Position numbers and translations under genes: made by a program
Shown: positions 1-8,266 of the stretch, in pieces
How positions within the stretch are numbered: the stretch's first letter is position 1
How the letters are laid out: every line of letters begins with the position of its first letter
DNA from: Tsukamurella sp. 1534
Lineage (GTDB): Bacteria; Actinomycetota; Actinomycetes; Mycobacteriales; Mycobacteriaceae
NCBI RefSeq assembly: GCF_000312385.1
Contig: NZ_HE997626.1
Span: forward strand, 1,181,996-1,245,995
DNA: 64,000 bases
Direction: 5' to 3'
Notes under the pieces: model-generated
The model's database searches: none
Told to the model about the DNA's origin: nothing
Seen by the model: only the letters and a program-made list of their open reading frames with translations

Positions 1-347
1 ACGGGGGCGCCGCGTCGACCGCCTCGGTCGACCTGGTCTCCCCCGCCGACGCGGACGAGATCGTCGCGGTGGTCTCCATGGCCTCCGCACCCGGCGTCCG
101 CGGCCCGGGCCTCGGGGGCCTGCTGGAGCACACCGCGCTGCGCCGACCCATGTCGTCCGTGTTCTGGCAGGAGGTGGCCGTGGCGAGGGCCCGGGGCCAG
201 AAGGTCACGGTGATCGCGCCCGACGGTGCCGACCTGGCCGGCCTCGGTGCGAACTTCATGGCGCGGGGACGCCGCGCGCGGGCCTTCGAGGCCGCGCGCC
301 GCACCGCGCCCGCCGCCGTGCGCCGCGGCCTGGAGGCGGCGCGATGA
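1..347 (+). CDS. patatin-like phospholipase, C-terminal end (partial)
   Basis: Only the last ~115 residues are present; the gene enters from outside the window in the frame of base 3. The visible start, GGAASTASVDLVSP, resembles the patatin DGG catalytic-aspartate region (D-G-G/A followed by a V-D-L strand). The tail, with a 'VIAPD..DLAGLGANFM' stretch and an Arg/Ala-rich end, is typical of actinobacterial patatin-family lipid hydrolases. The stop (345-347) overlaps the ATG of the next gene in an ATGA, so the two are translationally coupled. Family assignment rests on this C-terminal portion only; the GXSXG serine would lie outside the window. Confidence 0.6.
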   Translation, partial: GGAASTASVDLVSPADADEIVAVVSMASAPGVRGPGLGGLLEHTALRRPMSSVFWQEVAVARARGQKVTVIAPDGADLAGLGANFMARGRRARAFEAARRTAPAAVRRGLEAAR

Positions 348-1804
348 CCGAACCCCGGGTGGTGGTCATCGGCGCCGGCGTCGCCGGCATCTCGACCGCG
401 TACGTGTTGCAGCAGCAGGGATTCACCGATTGGGTCGTGCTGGAGAAGGGCTCCGACGTGGGCGGCGTCTGGTACTGGAACCACTACCCCGGCCTCACCT
501 GCGACGTCCCGTCGCAGATCTACCAGTTCGCGTTCGCGCCGAAGCCGGACTGGGAACGCGTGTGGGCCACCGGCCCGCAGATCCAGCGGTACCACCGCGA
601 CGTGGTGGACGAGCTGGGGCTCGCGGACCGGATCCGGTGCGACACAGAGGTCCTCGCCGCCGAGTTCGACGATGCCGACGGCACCTGGACGCTCACCCTG
701 AGCACCGGCGAGACGATGGTCGCGGACTTCGTGGTGTGCGCCACGGGCGTGCTGGAGAACCCCGCGATCCCCGACATCGACGGCCTCGCCGATTTCGCCG
801 GACCCGTCGTGCACACCGCGCGGTGGGACGACTCCCTGGTCACCGACGGCAGGAAGATCGCGGTGATCGGCACGGGTTCGACCGGCGTGCAGGTGGTCTC
901 GGCGCTCCAGCCGGGCGCCGCGGGGATCACGCACTTCGTGCGGTCGCCGCAGTGGGTGCTGTGGGCGCCGATGGGCCTGCCGCAGGTCGGCGCGGTCTCG
1001 GCGCTGTTCCGCCGGGCGCCGGGGTTGCTGGACCGGGTGCACCGTGGATTGCTCTGGGGCTCGGGGATCCTCGCGGACATCGTGACCACCCCGTCGTGGC
1101 GGCGGAGGGCCGTGCAGGCCTATGCACGGCTGTCCCTGCGCGCGCAGGCCCCCGCGCGGCTGCGGGAGGACCTCACCCCGGACTACGAACCCCTGTGTAA
1201 GCGGCAGGTGGTCTCGGGGTCCTACTACCGGGCGATCCGGGCACGGAACGCGTCGCTGGTGACCGAGCGGATCACCGGCGTCGAGCCGGGCGGCGTCCGC
1301 ACCGCGGACGGCCGGCTGCACGAGGCCGACGTCCTGGTGCTGGCCACGGGGTTCCGGGCGCACGACTACATGCGGCCGATGGAGGTGACGGGGCGCGAGG
1401 GGATCAAGCTCGACGACGCCTGGGCCGACGGTCCGCGGGCGTACCGGATGACGGCGGTCCCGGGCTTCCCCAACCTGTTCACCGTGCTCGGGCCCAACTC
1501 CCCGACGGGCTCGATCTCGCTGCAGTTCTCGGCGGAGCTCAGCGCGAAGTACATCGCGCAGTGGCTCACCCGGTTCCGCGACGGGGAGCTCGCGACGGTG
1601 GAGGTGACCGAGGAGGCCACCGACGCGTTCAACCGGCAGGTGGCCGAGGCGATGGTGCCCACCGTGTGGAATACGGGCTGCAATTCCTGGTACTTCACCG
1701 AGGGCGGGACCATCGACCTGTGGCCGTTCGACCGGAAGACCATGGTGCGCATGCTCTCCCGCCCCGAGGATGCGGACTTCCACGTGCGGGTACCGGCCCG
1801 CTGA
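344..1804 (+). CDS. flavin-containing / Baeyer-Villiger-type monooxygenase
   Basis: 486 aa. Residues 8-15 (VIGAGVAG) form the FAD-binding GxGxxG fold. FAGPVVHTARW near residue 151 matches the Baeyer-Villiger fingerprint FxGxxxHxxxW. VIGTGSTG near residue 174 is the second, NADPH-binding Rossmann motif. 'LVLATGF' near residue 330 is the usual ATG motif of the FMO family. Known members insert oxygen next to ketones or oxygenate S/N atoms using NADPH and O2. The start overlaps the upstream patatin-like gene (ATGA), a pairing that suggests joint processing of a lipid or ketone substrate. The substrate cannot be read from sequence. Confidence 0.88.
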   Translation: MTEPRVVVIGAGVAGISTAYVLQQQGFTDWVVLEKGSDVGGVWYWNHYPGLTCDVPSQIYQFAFAPKPDWERVWATGPQIQRYHRDVVDELGLADRIRCDTEVLAAEFDDADGTWTLTLSTGETMVADFVVCATGVLENPAIPDIDGLADFAGPVVHTARWDDSLVTDGRKIAVIGTGSTGVQVVSALQPGAAGITHFVRSPQWVLWAPMGLPQVGAVSALFRRAPGLLDRVHRGLLWGSGILADIVTTPSWRRRAVQAYARLSLRAQAPARLREDLTPDYEPLCKRQVVSGSYYRAIRARNASLVTERITGVEPGGVRTADGRLHEADVLVLATGFRAHDYMRPMEVTGREGIKLDDAWADGPRAYRMTAVPGFPNLFTVLGPNSPTGSISLQFSAELSAKYIAQWLTRFRDGELATVEVTEEATDAFNRQVAEAMVPTVWNTGCNSWYFTEGGTIDLWPFDRKTMVRMLSRPEDADFHVRVPAR

Positions 1805-1809
1805 CCGGT

Positions 1810-2297
1810 TCAGCGCTCGCGGGCGAAATCCACGGGTAGCCACGGATCGGTGTCGTCGGCGCCGGGGCTGCGGAACCCGTGCGCCGGCGTCGGCACCTCG
1901 CTGATCGCGCGCGAGATCAGCGAGCGGCGCGGACTGCCCCGCAGCGGCGGGCCGGCGACCAGGCGAAGCGGGTGGAGTCCGGGGCGGCGGCGGGGGCTGC
2001 TCGGCGCGCCGCATCTGCGACTGCAGGCGGGTCTGGACGAGGGCCAGCTGACCGTCGATCGCCGTGAGCGCGATCCCGAGCTGGGCGGTTTGAGCGCCAG
2101 GCGCACGTCCTTGGTGGACTCGTCGGCGCTGACCGAGGGCTCCGCGGAGGCCGGGAGCGCGGTCGCCGCGAACGTCAGCCCGCCCGCCGCGACGGCCACC
2201 ACGACGGCGATCAGCGCCGTCCCCGAGAGGGCCCGGGCCGCTCCGAGGGCCGCCGTGACCGCTACGCGGATCCGTCCGTCGCCGGGTGGTTGCTCAT
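1810..2297 (-). pseudogene. secreted or membrane-anchored protein gene broken by frameshifts
   Basis: On the minus strand three plausible protein pieces lie in three frames. An ATG at 2297 opens with MSNHPATDG and soon hits a stop. A second frame carries a long hydrophobic signal/anchor ending ATALPASAEP and continues SVSADESTKDVRLAL. A third frame continues with the helical stretch AQLGIALTAIDGQLALVQTR and a Pro run. The second frame then resumes to the end ...DPWLPVDFARER at 1810. The only intact start for the signal frame is a GTG at 2202, inside the hydrophobic stretch. At least two or three indels near homopolymers would explain this. It could be a decayed gene or an assembly error; function unknown. 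Confidence 0.45.
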
Positions 2298-2371
2298 CGG
2301 TCCGATGGTTCGCGGCGCGCGCCCCAACCCGTCTCGCACGGTGTCACAGCGGCGTCACAGATCCGCGCCGG

Positions 2372-2377
2372 TAGGCT
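2372..2377 (+). promoter_or_regulatory. -10 box of a leaderless promoter
   Basis: TAGGCT fits the actinobacterial TANNNT -10 consensus. Its last T is 7 nt before the GTG at 2384, so the predicted first transcribed base is the start codon itself. No Shine-Dalgarno is visible between them, which supports leaderless translation. Confidence 0.55.
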
Positions 2378-2383
2378 GCCGGT

Positions 2384-2944
2384 GTGCGGCGATTGCAAAA
2401 ACTGCTGTGGTGCACGGTGCTCGTCACGATCGTCGTGCTCGCCGCCGTGGGCGGCGTGGGGTACCTGGTGTTCGGCGCCGCGCACGACGATCCGCTGCGC
2501 AAGGTCGACGCGGTGATCGTGCTGGGCGGCGAGCACGACGGTCGCGAGCAGTACGGCCTGCAGATCGCCGAGGCGGGGTACGCGCGGAACCTCGTGCTGT
2601 CCGACCCCTACGGGGAGCACGACCCGCTCATGCGCTCGCTGTGCGACCGGACCGTCGGCGAGGTGGCGATCACCTGCGAGGTGCCGGTCCCGAGCACCAC
2701 CCGCGGGGAGGCGATGTTCACCCAGCGGCTCGCGGACCGGAACGGCTGGAAGTCCGTCATCGTGATCAGTTGGGGGTACCACCTGCCGCGCGCCGAGTAC
2801 ATCTTCAGTAACTGCTTCGCCGGTCAGACGGTGATGCGCGCCGTCCCCCGCTACTACGACTACGGCCCCGCCGACTGGGAACTCATCTACCTCTACCAGT
2901 CCTTCGGCACCGCGAAGGCCGCCCTCCAGGGCTCCTGTTCCTAG
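2384..2944 (+). CDS. YdcF-like (DUF218) membrane-anchored protein
   Basis: 186 aa from a GTG start. One N-terminal membrane segment (about residues 7-30) is followed by an extracytoplasmic DUF218 domain. The core strand DAVIVLGGEHDGREQ, the 'TRGEA' helix start and 'VIVISWGYHLPRAEYIF' match the SanA/YdcF family, whose members are linked to envelope functions and whose reaction is largely unknown. Start choice is supported by the TAGGCT box exactly 7 nt upstream. The stop overlaps the stop of the convergent regulator gene by two bases. A cysteine pair (in LCDRTV and AITCEV) could form a disulphide; that is inference. Confidence 0.75.
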   Translation: MRRLQKLLWCTVLVTIVVLAAVGGVGYLVFGAAHDDPLRKVDAVIVLGGEHDGREQYGLQIAEAGYARNLVLSDPYGEHDPLMRSLCDRTVGEVAITCEVPVPSTTRGEAMFTQRLADRNGWKSVIVISWGYHLPRAEYIFSNCFAGQTVMRAVPRYYDYGPADWELIYLYQSFGTAKAALQGSCS

Positions 2945-4455
2945 TCGTCCTCGCGCGCCAGGAGGGCGAGCAGCAGTTCGGCGCGCACCCGGGCGGAGCG
3001 CAGGTCCACGCCCAGCACCTCCTCGGCCTTCGCGACGCGGGCGCGCACGGTGTGCCGGTGCGCGCCGGCGGCCGCGGCGGCGCCCTCCCACTGGCCGTTG
3101 TTCTCGAGGAACGCGCGCAGCGCGGGCAGCAGCGCTCCGCCGTGTCGGGCGTCGTGCGCACGCAGCGGGTCGAGCAGCGCGCGGTCCAGGCCGGCCAGCA
3201 CGTCCCGGGCCCCGTCGTCGGCCAGCAGGGTGCGGCCGGCGAGCGCCGCGGATTCGACGAGCGGTCCGCCCGGGCGGGCGGAGCGCGCGGCCAGGGTGCC
3301 CGCGGCCGTGGCTTCGGCGACGGCGCCCGCGGGATGCGAGGAACCGAGCCCCACGCGCAACCGCGAACGCAGGCCGCGCGGTACCCGCGCGAGGAGCGCC
3401 TCGGCGATCACCGCATCGTCGTCGGCCCCGAGTAGCGCGACCACCCCGCCCGCCGCGTCCACGACGAAGGCCGGCCGCCCCGCATCGTCGAGCGCGGTGC
3501 GGAGGGCGGCGACGACGTCGTCCGCGGCGCCGGTCCCGCCGATCGCCACCAGCGCCCGCACCCCGTGGGCGTCGGCGGCGTCGGCCACGAGCCGCGCCAC
3601 TCCCTCCGCGGCGCCGCCCGGCGAGAGCACGAGCCGCAGGGCCTCCGCGTTCATCCGCCACTGCACGGCGCGCAGCCGGCGGGGCTTCTCGAAGTCCAGG
3701 GCGAGAAGCGAATTCGCGTGTCCGATGAGCACGTGGTCCACGGGCGCGGGTTCGCGCGCGAGCACAACGGCGAGGTGCCCGTATCCGCGGTCGCCGACGC
3801 GGACGGGCTGCGTGACCACGGTGTCCGCGCCGCGGGGTGCGGACGCCGACGACGCCGGGTGCGCCCGGGCCTGGTCGCCCACGGCGCGGCCGGACTCCTC
3901 CGCGGCCCCCGCCGGGTGGGCGAGCACCACCCGGCCGCCACGATCCAGCAGGAGGGCCGCGCCCCCGCATCCCGCGGCGAGTTCGCGCAGGGTGGCCGAC
4001 GGTCCGCCGGACACCGCCGCGCGCGTCATCCGCTGCTGGGCCCGGGCGGCCGCCGCCTGCGACCGGTTCTCCCGCCGCGCCAGCTCGTCGATCACGGTGT
4101 GCGCCACCGCGACGAACGGGGTGGGCAGCGGCACGTCGACCAGGGGCAGCCCGACGTCGTCGGCGGCGGCGATCAGGTCCGACGGTGCGCTGTCCCGCGA
4201 AACCCCGACGCCGAAGCCCAACGCCGAGACGCCCCGTGCCGCGAGCCGCTGCACGTAGTCGCGGCAGCCGGCACCGTCGGGCGGGATGCCGATGCCCGTG
4301 GTCAGGAGCATCTCCCCGCCCGACAGCCAGGGGGTGGGGTCGGCCAGCTCGGTGGTCATGACGAACGTGACGGCGCCGCCGACCCCCGCCTCGCCCGCGC
4401 GCAGCCGCAGGCCGAGGCTCCGCTGCGCGAGCAGCCACCGCACCGTGACGGCCAT
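2941..4455 (-). CDS. PucR-family transcriptional regulator
   Basis: 504 aa. The N-terminal PucR domain (MAVTVRWLLAQRSLGLRLRA..., with 'GGEMLLTTGIGIP' near residue 47) is followed by a GGDEF-like middle region. The C-terminal helix-turn-helix reads 'ALRAFLENNGQWEGAAAAAGAHRHTVRARVAKAEEVLGVDL', broken here only by description: the HTH core is HRHTVRARV. The ATG at 4455 begins right at the conserved PucR N-terminus. The gene is divergent from gabT with 90 bp between starts, the usual arrangement for a local regulator. I infer that it controls the gabT-gabD unit in response to GABA or a related amine; the ligand is not shown by sequence. Confidence 0.82.
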   Translation of the reverse strand: MAVTVRWLLAQRSLGLRLRAGEAGVGGAVTFVMTTELADPTPWLSGGEMLLTTGIGIPPDGAGCRDYVQRLAARGVSALGFGVGVSRDSAPSDLIAAADDVGLPLVDVPLPTPFVAVAHTVIDELARRENRSQAAAARAQQRMTRAAVSGGPSATLRELAAGCGGAALLLDRGGRVVLAHPAGAAEESGRAVGDQARAHPASSASAPRGADTVVTQPVRVGDRGYGHLAVVLAREPAPVDHVLIGHANSLLALDFEKPRRLRAVQWRMNAEALRLVLSPGGAAEGVARLVADAADAHGVRALVAIGGTGAADDVVAALRTALDDAGRPAFVVDAAGGVVALLGADDDAVIAEALLARVPRGLRSRLRVGLGSSHPAGAVAEATAAGTLAARSARPGGPLVESAALAGRTLLADDGARDVLAGLDRALLDPLRAHDARHGGALLPALRAFLENNGQWEGAAAAAGAHRHTVRARVAKAEEVLGVDLRSARVRAELLLALLAREDD

Positions 4456-4545
4456 CGTCCGCCGCTCCAATCCGTCGACCAGTCGAGGTTGACGACTCCA
4501 TTCTGGCAGCTGCGGGGGCGGGGTCGGCGGAGCACAGTGAGACCC

Positions 4546-5886
4546 ATGACTGAGATCGCCTACCGCCTGCCCCAGAAGCGCACCCTCGTGACCGCCCTGC
4601 CGGGGCCCGAGTCGGTGCGGATCGCGGAGCGCCGCCGCGCCGCGGTGGCCGGCGGGGTCGGCTCCTCCGTTCCCGTGTACGCCGCCGACGCCGACGGCGG
4701 CGTGATCCTGGACGTGGACGGGAACTCGCTCATCGACCTGGGCTCGGGCATCGCCGTGACCAGCGTCGGCGCCTCGGACCCGCGGGTGGCGGCCGCCGTC
4801 GCCACGCAGGCCGCCCGGTTCACCCACACCTGCTTCATGGTGACGCCGTACGAGGGCTACGTCGCCGTCGCCGAGCGGCTCAACGCGCTCAACCCGGGCG
4901 ATCACGAGAAGCGCACCGTGCTGTTCAACTCGGGCGCCGAGGCCGTGGAGAACGCGATCAAGGTGGCGCGCCTGGCCACCGGCCGCGACGCGGTGGTCGC
5001 GTTCGACCACGCGTACCACGGGCGCACCAATCTCACGATGGCGCTCACCGCGAAATCGATGCCCTACAAGAAGGACTTCGGGCCGTTCGCCCCCGAGGTG
5101 TACCGCATGCCGATGTCCTACCCGTACCGGGACGCCGGCGTCGACGGCGCGGCCGCGGCCCGTCGCGCGATCGACCAGATGGAGAAGCAGCTCGGGGCCG
5201 ATGCGGTGGCCGCGATCATCATCGAGCCCATCCAGGGCGAGGGCGGCTTCATCGTTCCCGCGCCCGGATTCCTCCCCGCGCTGCAGGAATGGGCGAACGC
5301 CAACGGCGTCGTCTTCATCGCCGACGAGGTGCAGACCGGATTCGCCCGCACCGGAACATGGTTCGCGTGCGAGGACGAGGGCGTGGCGCCCGATGTGATC
5401 ACCATGGCCAAGGGCATCGCGGGCGGCATGCCGTTGTCGGCGATCACGGGGCGCGCCGATCTCCTCGACGCCGTGCACCCCGGCGGCCTCGGCGGCACCT
5501 ACGGCGGTAATCCCGTCGCCTGCGCCGCCGCCCTCGCCGCGTTGGACACCATGACCGAACTCGATCTTCCCGCCCGTGCGCGGGCCATCGGCGAGCGGGC
5601 CCTGCCCCGGCTGCGAGCCCTCGCCGGGGAGCTCGACGTGATCGGCGACGTCCGCGGCCGCGGCGCGATGCTCGCGATCGAGCTCGTGCGGCCGGGCACC
5701 TCGGAGCCGGACCCGGAGCTGACCAAGGCGGTCGCGGCGAAGGCCCTCGCCGCCGGCGTGGTGGTCCTGACCTGCGGCACGTACGGCAACGTCATCCGCC
5801 TGCTCCCGCCGCTGGTGATCGGCGACGAGCTGCTCGACGACGCGCTCACCGTCCTCGAGGCCGCCGTCCGCGAAGCCGCCGCCTGA
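4546..5886 (+). CDS. gabT: 4-aminobutyrate--2-oxoglutarate transaminase
   Basis: 446 aa, the usual size for class-III PLP aminotransferases. It transfers the amino group of GABA to 2-oxoglutarate, giving succinate semialdehyde and glutamate in the cytoplasm. LFNSGAEAVENAIKVAR binds the cofactor phosphate, VFIADEVQTGFARTG contains the PLP-contacting Asp, and ITMAKGIAGG holds the Schiff-base lysine (Lys289). The ATG at 4546 follows the divergent regulator's promoter region. The succinate-semialdehyde dehydrogenase downstream completes the GABA shunt, which strongly supports GabT over ornithine-type relatives. Confidence 0.9.
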   Translation: MTEIAYRLPQKRTLVTALPGPESVRIAERRRAAVAGGVGSSVPVYAADADGGVILDVDGNSLIDLGSGIAVTSVGASDPRVAAAVATQAARFTHTCFMVTPYEGYVAVAERLNALNPGDHEKRTVLFNSGAEAVENAIKVARLATGRDAVVAFDHAYHGRTNLTMALTAKSMPYKKDFGPFAPEVYRMPMSYPYRDAGVDGAAAARRAIDQMEKQLGADAVAAIIIEPIQGEGGFIVPAPGFLPALQEWANANGVVFIADEVQTGFARTGTWFACEDEGVAPDVITMAKGIAGGMPLSAITGRADLLDAVHPGGLGGTYGGNPVACAAALAALDTMTELDLPARARAIGERALPRLRALAGELDVIGDVRGRGAMLAIELVRPGTSEPDPELTKAVAAKALAAGVVVLTCGTYGNVIRLLPPLVIGDELLDDALTVLEAAVREAAA

Positions 5887-5919
5887 CCCGGCCACCCCCC
5901 TTCCTGACTTAACAGCGTT

Positions 5920-5941
5920 AGCCCAGAAGCCCACCTGGGCT
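5920..5941 (+). terminator. hairpin between gabT and gabD, weak terminator/attenuator
   Basis: AGCCCAG (5920-5926) pairs perfectly with CTGGGCT (5935-5941) around an 8-nt loop, followed by TTCGT. The T-run is short, so it may reduce rather than stop transcription into gabD. Confidence 0.35.
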
Positions 5942-5994
5942 TTCGTCTGCATTCCCTGCTACCTACCCGCGAGTACCCGACCCGAGAGGTCTCC

Positions 5995-7452
5995 GTGAAC
6001 GTCACCGATCTGTTGAACTCCGTCCCCACCGGCTTGTGGCAGGGCGGCCGCTCCGCCCCGAGCGAGTCCGGCCGCACCTTCGAGGTGCTCAACCCCGCCA
6101 CCGGTCGGGTGCTCACCTCGGTCGCGAACGCGACACCCGCCGACGCGCGAGCAGCGCTCGACGCCGCCTGCTCGGTGGCCGACGAGTGGGCCGCGACCCC
6201 GCCGCGGCGGCGCGCGGAGATCCTCCGCGCCGCGTTCGACGCCGTGACCGCCCGCGCGGAGGACTTCGCGCTCCTGATGACCCTGGAGATGGGCAAGGTG
6301 CTGCCCGAGAGCCGCGGCGAGGTGGCGTACGGCGCCGAGTTCCTGCGCTGGTTCTCCGAGGAGGCCGTTCGGATCGGCGGCCGCACCGCCACCGCACCCG
6401 CGGGCACCGGCGAGATCGCCGTCGTCAAGGAGCCCGTGGGCCCGTGCCTGGCGATCACGCCGTGGAACTTCCCGCTCGCCATGGGAACCCGCAAGATCGG
6501 CCCGGCGCTCGCCGCCGGCTGCACCATGATCGTCAAGCCCGCCGAGGACACCCCGCTCACCATGCTGCTGCTGGCGCGGGTGTTCACCGAGGCGGGCCTC
6601 CCGCCCGGGGTCCTCTCGGTACTGCCGACCCTGGACGCGCCGGCCGTGGTCGCCGAGCTGATGAACGATTCTCGGCTGCGCAAGGTCTCGTTCACCGGCT
6701 CCACCGCCGTCGGCAAGAAGCTACTGGCGCAGGCCTCGGAGAACGTGCTGCGCACATCGATGGAGCTGGGCGGCAGCGCCCCGTTCCTGGTCTTCGACGA
6801 CGCCGACCTCGACAGGGCCGTCGACGGGGCGATGCTCGCCAAGATGCGCAACGGCGGCGAGGCGTGCACGGCCGCCAACCGGATCCTGGTGCAGAACGGG
6901 ATCCGCGAGGCCTTCACCGCGGCCCTCACCGAGCGGGTGGCGGCGATGGAAGTCGGCCCGGGCTGGGAGGATTCGTCCACGATCGGACCGATCATCACCG
7001 AGAAGCAGCGCTCCTCCATCGCGGCGCTGGTCGACGACGCCGTCGCCGCGGGGGCGATCGTCCGCACGGGCGGCGGCAAGGTCGACGGTGCCGGGTTCTT
7101 CTTCGAACCCACCGTCCTGGAGGCGATTCCCGACGGTGCGCGGATCCGCCGGGAGGAGATCTTCGGCCCCGTGGCCGCGATCGTCGGCTTCGACACGGAG
7201 GACGAGGGTGTGGCGCTGGCCAACGACACCGAGTACGGCCTCGCCGCCTACTTCTTCACCGAGAACATCGGCCGCGCGCAGCGCGTCGCCCGGCGCCTGC
7301 AGGCCGGCATGGTGGGCGTCAACCGCGGCGTCATCTCCGATCCCGCGGCACCGTTCGGCGGGATCAAGCAGTCCGGCCTCGGATCGGAGGGCGGCAGCGA
7401 GGGCATCGCGGAGTACCTGAACACCAAGTACATCGCGCTCCCGCCCGCCTGA
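5995..7452 (+). CDS. gabD: succinate-semialdehyde dehydrogenase
   Basis: 485 aa aldehyde dehydrogenase superfamily member. It oxidises succinate semialdehyde to succinate with NAD(P)+, feeding GABA carbon into the TCA cycle. ITPWNFPLAMGTRKIGPALA is the cofactor region, the general base Glu257 lies in MELGGSAPF, and the catalytic Cys291 in GEACTAANR. The chosen GTG start (5995) precedes MNVTDLLNSVP. It lies 108 bp after gabT behind a small hairpin, so it may be co-transcribed or have its own promoter. Placement with gabT makes the semialdehyde role more likely than a generic aldehyde dehydrogenase. Confidence 0.88.
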   Translation: MNVTDLLNSVPTGLWQGGRSAPSESGRTFEVLNPATGRVLTSVANATPADARAALDAACSVADEWAATPPRRRAEILRAAFDAVTARAEDFALLMTLEMGKVLPESRGEVAYGAEFLRWFSEEAVRIGGRTATAPAGTGEIAVVKEPVGPCLAITPWNFPLAMGTRKIGPALAAGCTMIVKPAEDTPLTMLLLARVFTEAGLPPGVLSVLPTLDAPAVVAELMNDSRLRKVSFTGSTAVGKKLLAQASENVLRTSMELGGSAPFLVFDDADLDRAVDGAMLAKMRNGGEACTAANRILVQNGIREAFTAALTERVAAMEVGPGWEDSSTIGPIITEKQRSSIAALVDDAVAAGAIVRTGGGKVDGAGFFFEPTVLEAIPDGARIRREEIFGPVAAIVGFDTEDEGVALANDTEYGLAAYFFTENIGRAQRVARRLQAGMVGVNRGVISDPAAPFGGIKQSGLGSEGGSEGIAEYLNTKYIALPPA

Positions 7453-7456
7453 CGGA

Positions 7457-7822
7457 TCAGGTGAGGCGGGGGAACTTCAGGTACGCGAGGCCCAGGACGT
7501 CGATCGCGATGTAGCCGAGCAGCGCGGCGGCGGCCGCGCCGCCGAGGATCACGGCCGCGCGCCACCACTGCCGCCGCGGGGTGCAGTGCAGCATCCACCC
7601 GATACCGACGAAGCTCACTACCGCGCCGAACACCGCCACCGGGTAGACGGCGAAGCCGGGATCGGCGGCGATCCGGGTCATCCGGGCGACCGCGCCCAGG
7701 GCCACCGAGACCGCGAGCGTCGCCACGAGCACCCGCAACCACGGGTCGCCGGGCGCGGCCACGAGCCGGTAGCCGAGCACCGCGCTCACCGCTCCGCCGA
7801 CCCCTATCGCGAGCACCGTCAT
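7457..7822 (-). CDS. small polytopic membrane protein
   Basis: 121 aa with about four hydrophobic segments (VLAIGVGGAVSAVLGYRLVA, VLVATLAVSVALGAVA, FGAVVSFVGIGWML, AAVILGGAAAAALLGYIAI). No catalytic motif or family is recognised. Its ATG overlaps the stop of the upstream gene (ATGA), so the two proteins are probably made together and may form a heteromer. It ends 4 bp from the convergent gabD stop. Confidence 0.65.
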   Translation of the reverse strand: MTVLAIGVGGAVSAVLGYRLVAAPGDPWLRVLVATLAVSVALGAVARMTRIAADPGFAVYPVAVFGAVVSFVGIGWMLHCTPRRQWWRAAVILGGAAAAALLGYIAIDVLGLAYLKFPRLT

Positions 7823-8241
7823 CGGCGCGCCGCTCGCGCGATCCGCACCACGCCCGCGGCGGCGGCGAATCCCAGTGCCGCCGCGACGGGGGCGACCAGC
7901 AGGAAGCGCACTCCGGCCGCGGGCGGCACCGCGATCAGGCCGATCACGGCGTAGACGCCCACGGACGTGAGGCCCGCACCCACACCGAACACGAGGAAGC
8001 CGAACCACCGGTCCCCCACCCGCGCCCGCGCCTGGAACAGCAGTCCGGCGACGAAGGTGATCACCGCTATCCCGGCGAACCGCGCGTCGAAAGCGAGGTG
8101 GCGCCAGGCCGACTGATCGGATAGCAGGTGCGCCGCGATCGCACTCGTCGCGCCGCCGAGACCCACGCACAGCAACGTCCTCCGGTCCGTCGGCAGTGGC
8201 CGCTCGACCGGGGGCGCGACGTCCGCGCTCGTGTCGTTCAC
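7819..8241 (-). CDS. small polytopic membrane protein
   Basis: 140 aa from a GTG at 8241. A polar N-terminus (VNDTSADVAPPVERPLPTDRR) leads into about four membrane segments. The order and size resemble the downstream partner, hinting at an ancient duplication or a two-subunit membrane complex; this is inference. A TATCGT box (8249-8254 on the minus strand) ends 8 nt before the GTG, so the transcript would have almost no leader. No family recognised. Confidence 0.6.
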   Translation of the reverse strand: MNDTSADVAPPVERPLPTDRRTLLCVGLGGATSAIAAHLLSDQSAWRHLAFDARFAGIAVITFVAGLLFQARARVGDRWFGFLVFGVGAGLTSVGVYAVIGLIAVPPAAGVRFLLVAPVAAALGFAAAAGVVRIARAARR

Positions 8242-8266
8242 GGCTCCGACGATACGGGGACGGGCC

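Noticed and set aside
4456..5952. Minus-strand extension of the PucR-type regulator frame to about 1003 residues
   Set aside because: It runs antisense through gabT, is Gly/Arg/His-rich without motifs, and the family N-terminus begins at ATG 4455.
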